A model generated the notes under the pieces. The model saw nothing but the letters and a program-made list of their open reading frames with translations, did not search any database and was not told the origin of the DNA. This document shows positions 12,971 to 13,082 of a DNA stretch of 13,082 nt, one piece after another. Source of the DNA: Fumia sp045615345 (GTDB lineage: Bacteria > Bacillota > Clostridia > Oscillospirales > Ruminococcaceae); NCBI GenBank assembly GCA_045615345.1, contig JAZLER010000001.1:1-13082 (forward strand). The letters run 5' to 3'. The position numbers and the translations under genes were made by a program. Position 1 is the first letter of the stretch, and each line of letters opens with the position of its first letter.

Positions 12971-13082
12971 AAGGCTCCACTGTGTAAGGGGAGCTGTCAA
13001 ACCCAATGGTTTGACTGAGGGGTTGTCATAATTTTGCGAAAACAACCCTTCCGTCAGGCATTCGCCTGCCACCTTCCCTTAC
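12971..13082 (+). mobile_element. 125-bp MITE-like element, second copy, cut by the window end
   Basis: Identical to 9495-9606 over the 112 bases visible, and matching 9474-9606 from 12950 onward with a single mismatch. The right inverted end should continue about 13 bp past the window. Near identity between copies 3.5 kb apart suggests recent duplication or gene conversion. Confidence 0.75.

Noticed and set aside
12846..13031. Rightward open frame of 61 codons in the terminal repeats
   Set aside because: It lies entirely inside copies of the hairpin element, has no ribosome binding site, and its peptide is just the translated inverted repeat.

Overview
The window looks like a chromosomal segment of a gut-type member of class Clostridia (Bacillota), probably from the Oscillospiraceae/Ruminococcaceae neighbourhood. 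The reasons are moderate GC, strong AGGAGG-type ribosome binding sites, consensus sigma-A promoters with 17-bp spacers, the rpsF-ssb-rpsR operon of Gram-positive bacteria, a BspA-like leucine-rich protein ending in a dockerin, and several families of short hairpin repeats between genes. The species cannot be named from this sequence alone.

Layout. Positions 1-322 hold no gene: there is a leftward promoter (75-103) serving something outside the window, and a compact repeat array built from GTGATAT motifs (129-312). Positions 323-2683 are three leftward genes: a UPF0210/PFL-like protein, its usual ACT-domain partner UPF0237 (one operon with its own promoter), and a hemolysin-III/PAQR-type membrane protein. 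Positions 2770-3971 are the rightward rpsF-ssb-rpsR operon with a consensus promoter, a likely S6:S18-binding leader and a terminator. Leftward genes at 4015-5817 are a YfbR-type 5'-deoxynucleotidase followed 3 nt later by DNA polymerase IV. From 5855 a divergent promoter drives a YfhO-family membrane glycosyltransferase and a GT2 polyprenyl-phosphate glycosyltransferase, probably a CsbB/YfhO-type cell-surface glycosylation pair, ended by a strong terminator at 9301-9333.

Positions 9334-9790 are packed with small hairpin repeats and one 125-bp element with imperfect terminal inverted repeats. A second copy, cut by the window end, and an inverted short copy lie at 12883-13082. Between the repeats and the last gene is the most striking non-coding item: a promoter at 9792-9820, then about 220 nt that fold into a 25-bp closing stem, a TTCG-capped hairpin, a predicted H-type pseudoknot and an intrinsic terminator. 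This runs directly into the ribosome binding site of a 906-residue secreted protein. I could not match this leader to an RNA class that I know.

The last protein combines a signal peptide, a CHAP-type cysteine hydrolase domain, a Ser/Glu/Pro linker, a long BspA-like LRR_5 array, a cohesin-like beta domain, an Ig-like domain and a dockerin whose second half has lost its calcium ligands. Together with its leader it is the best candidate in this window for something undescribed: a cell-wall or surface hydrolase able to plug into a cellulosome-like assembly, under premature-termination control.
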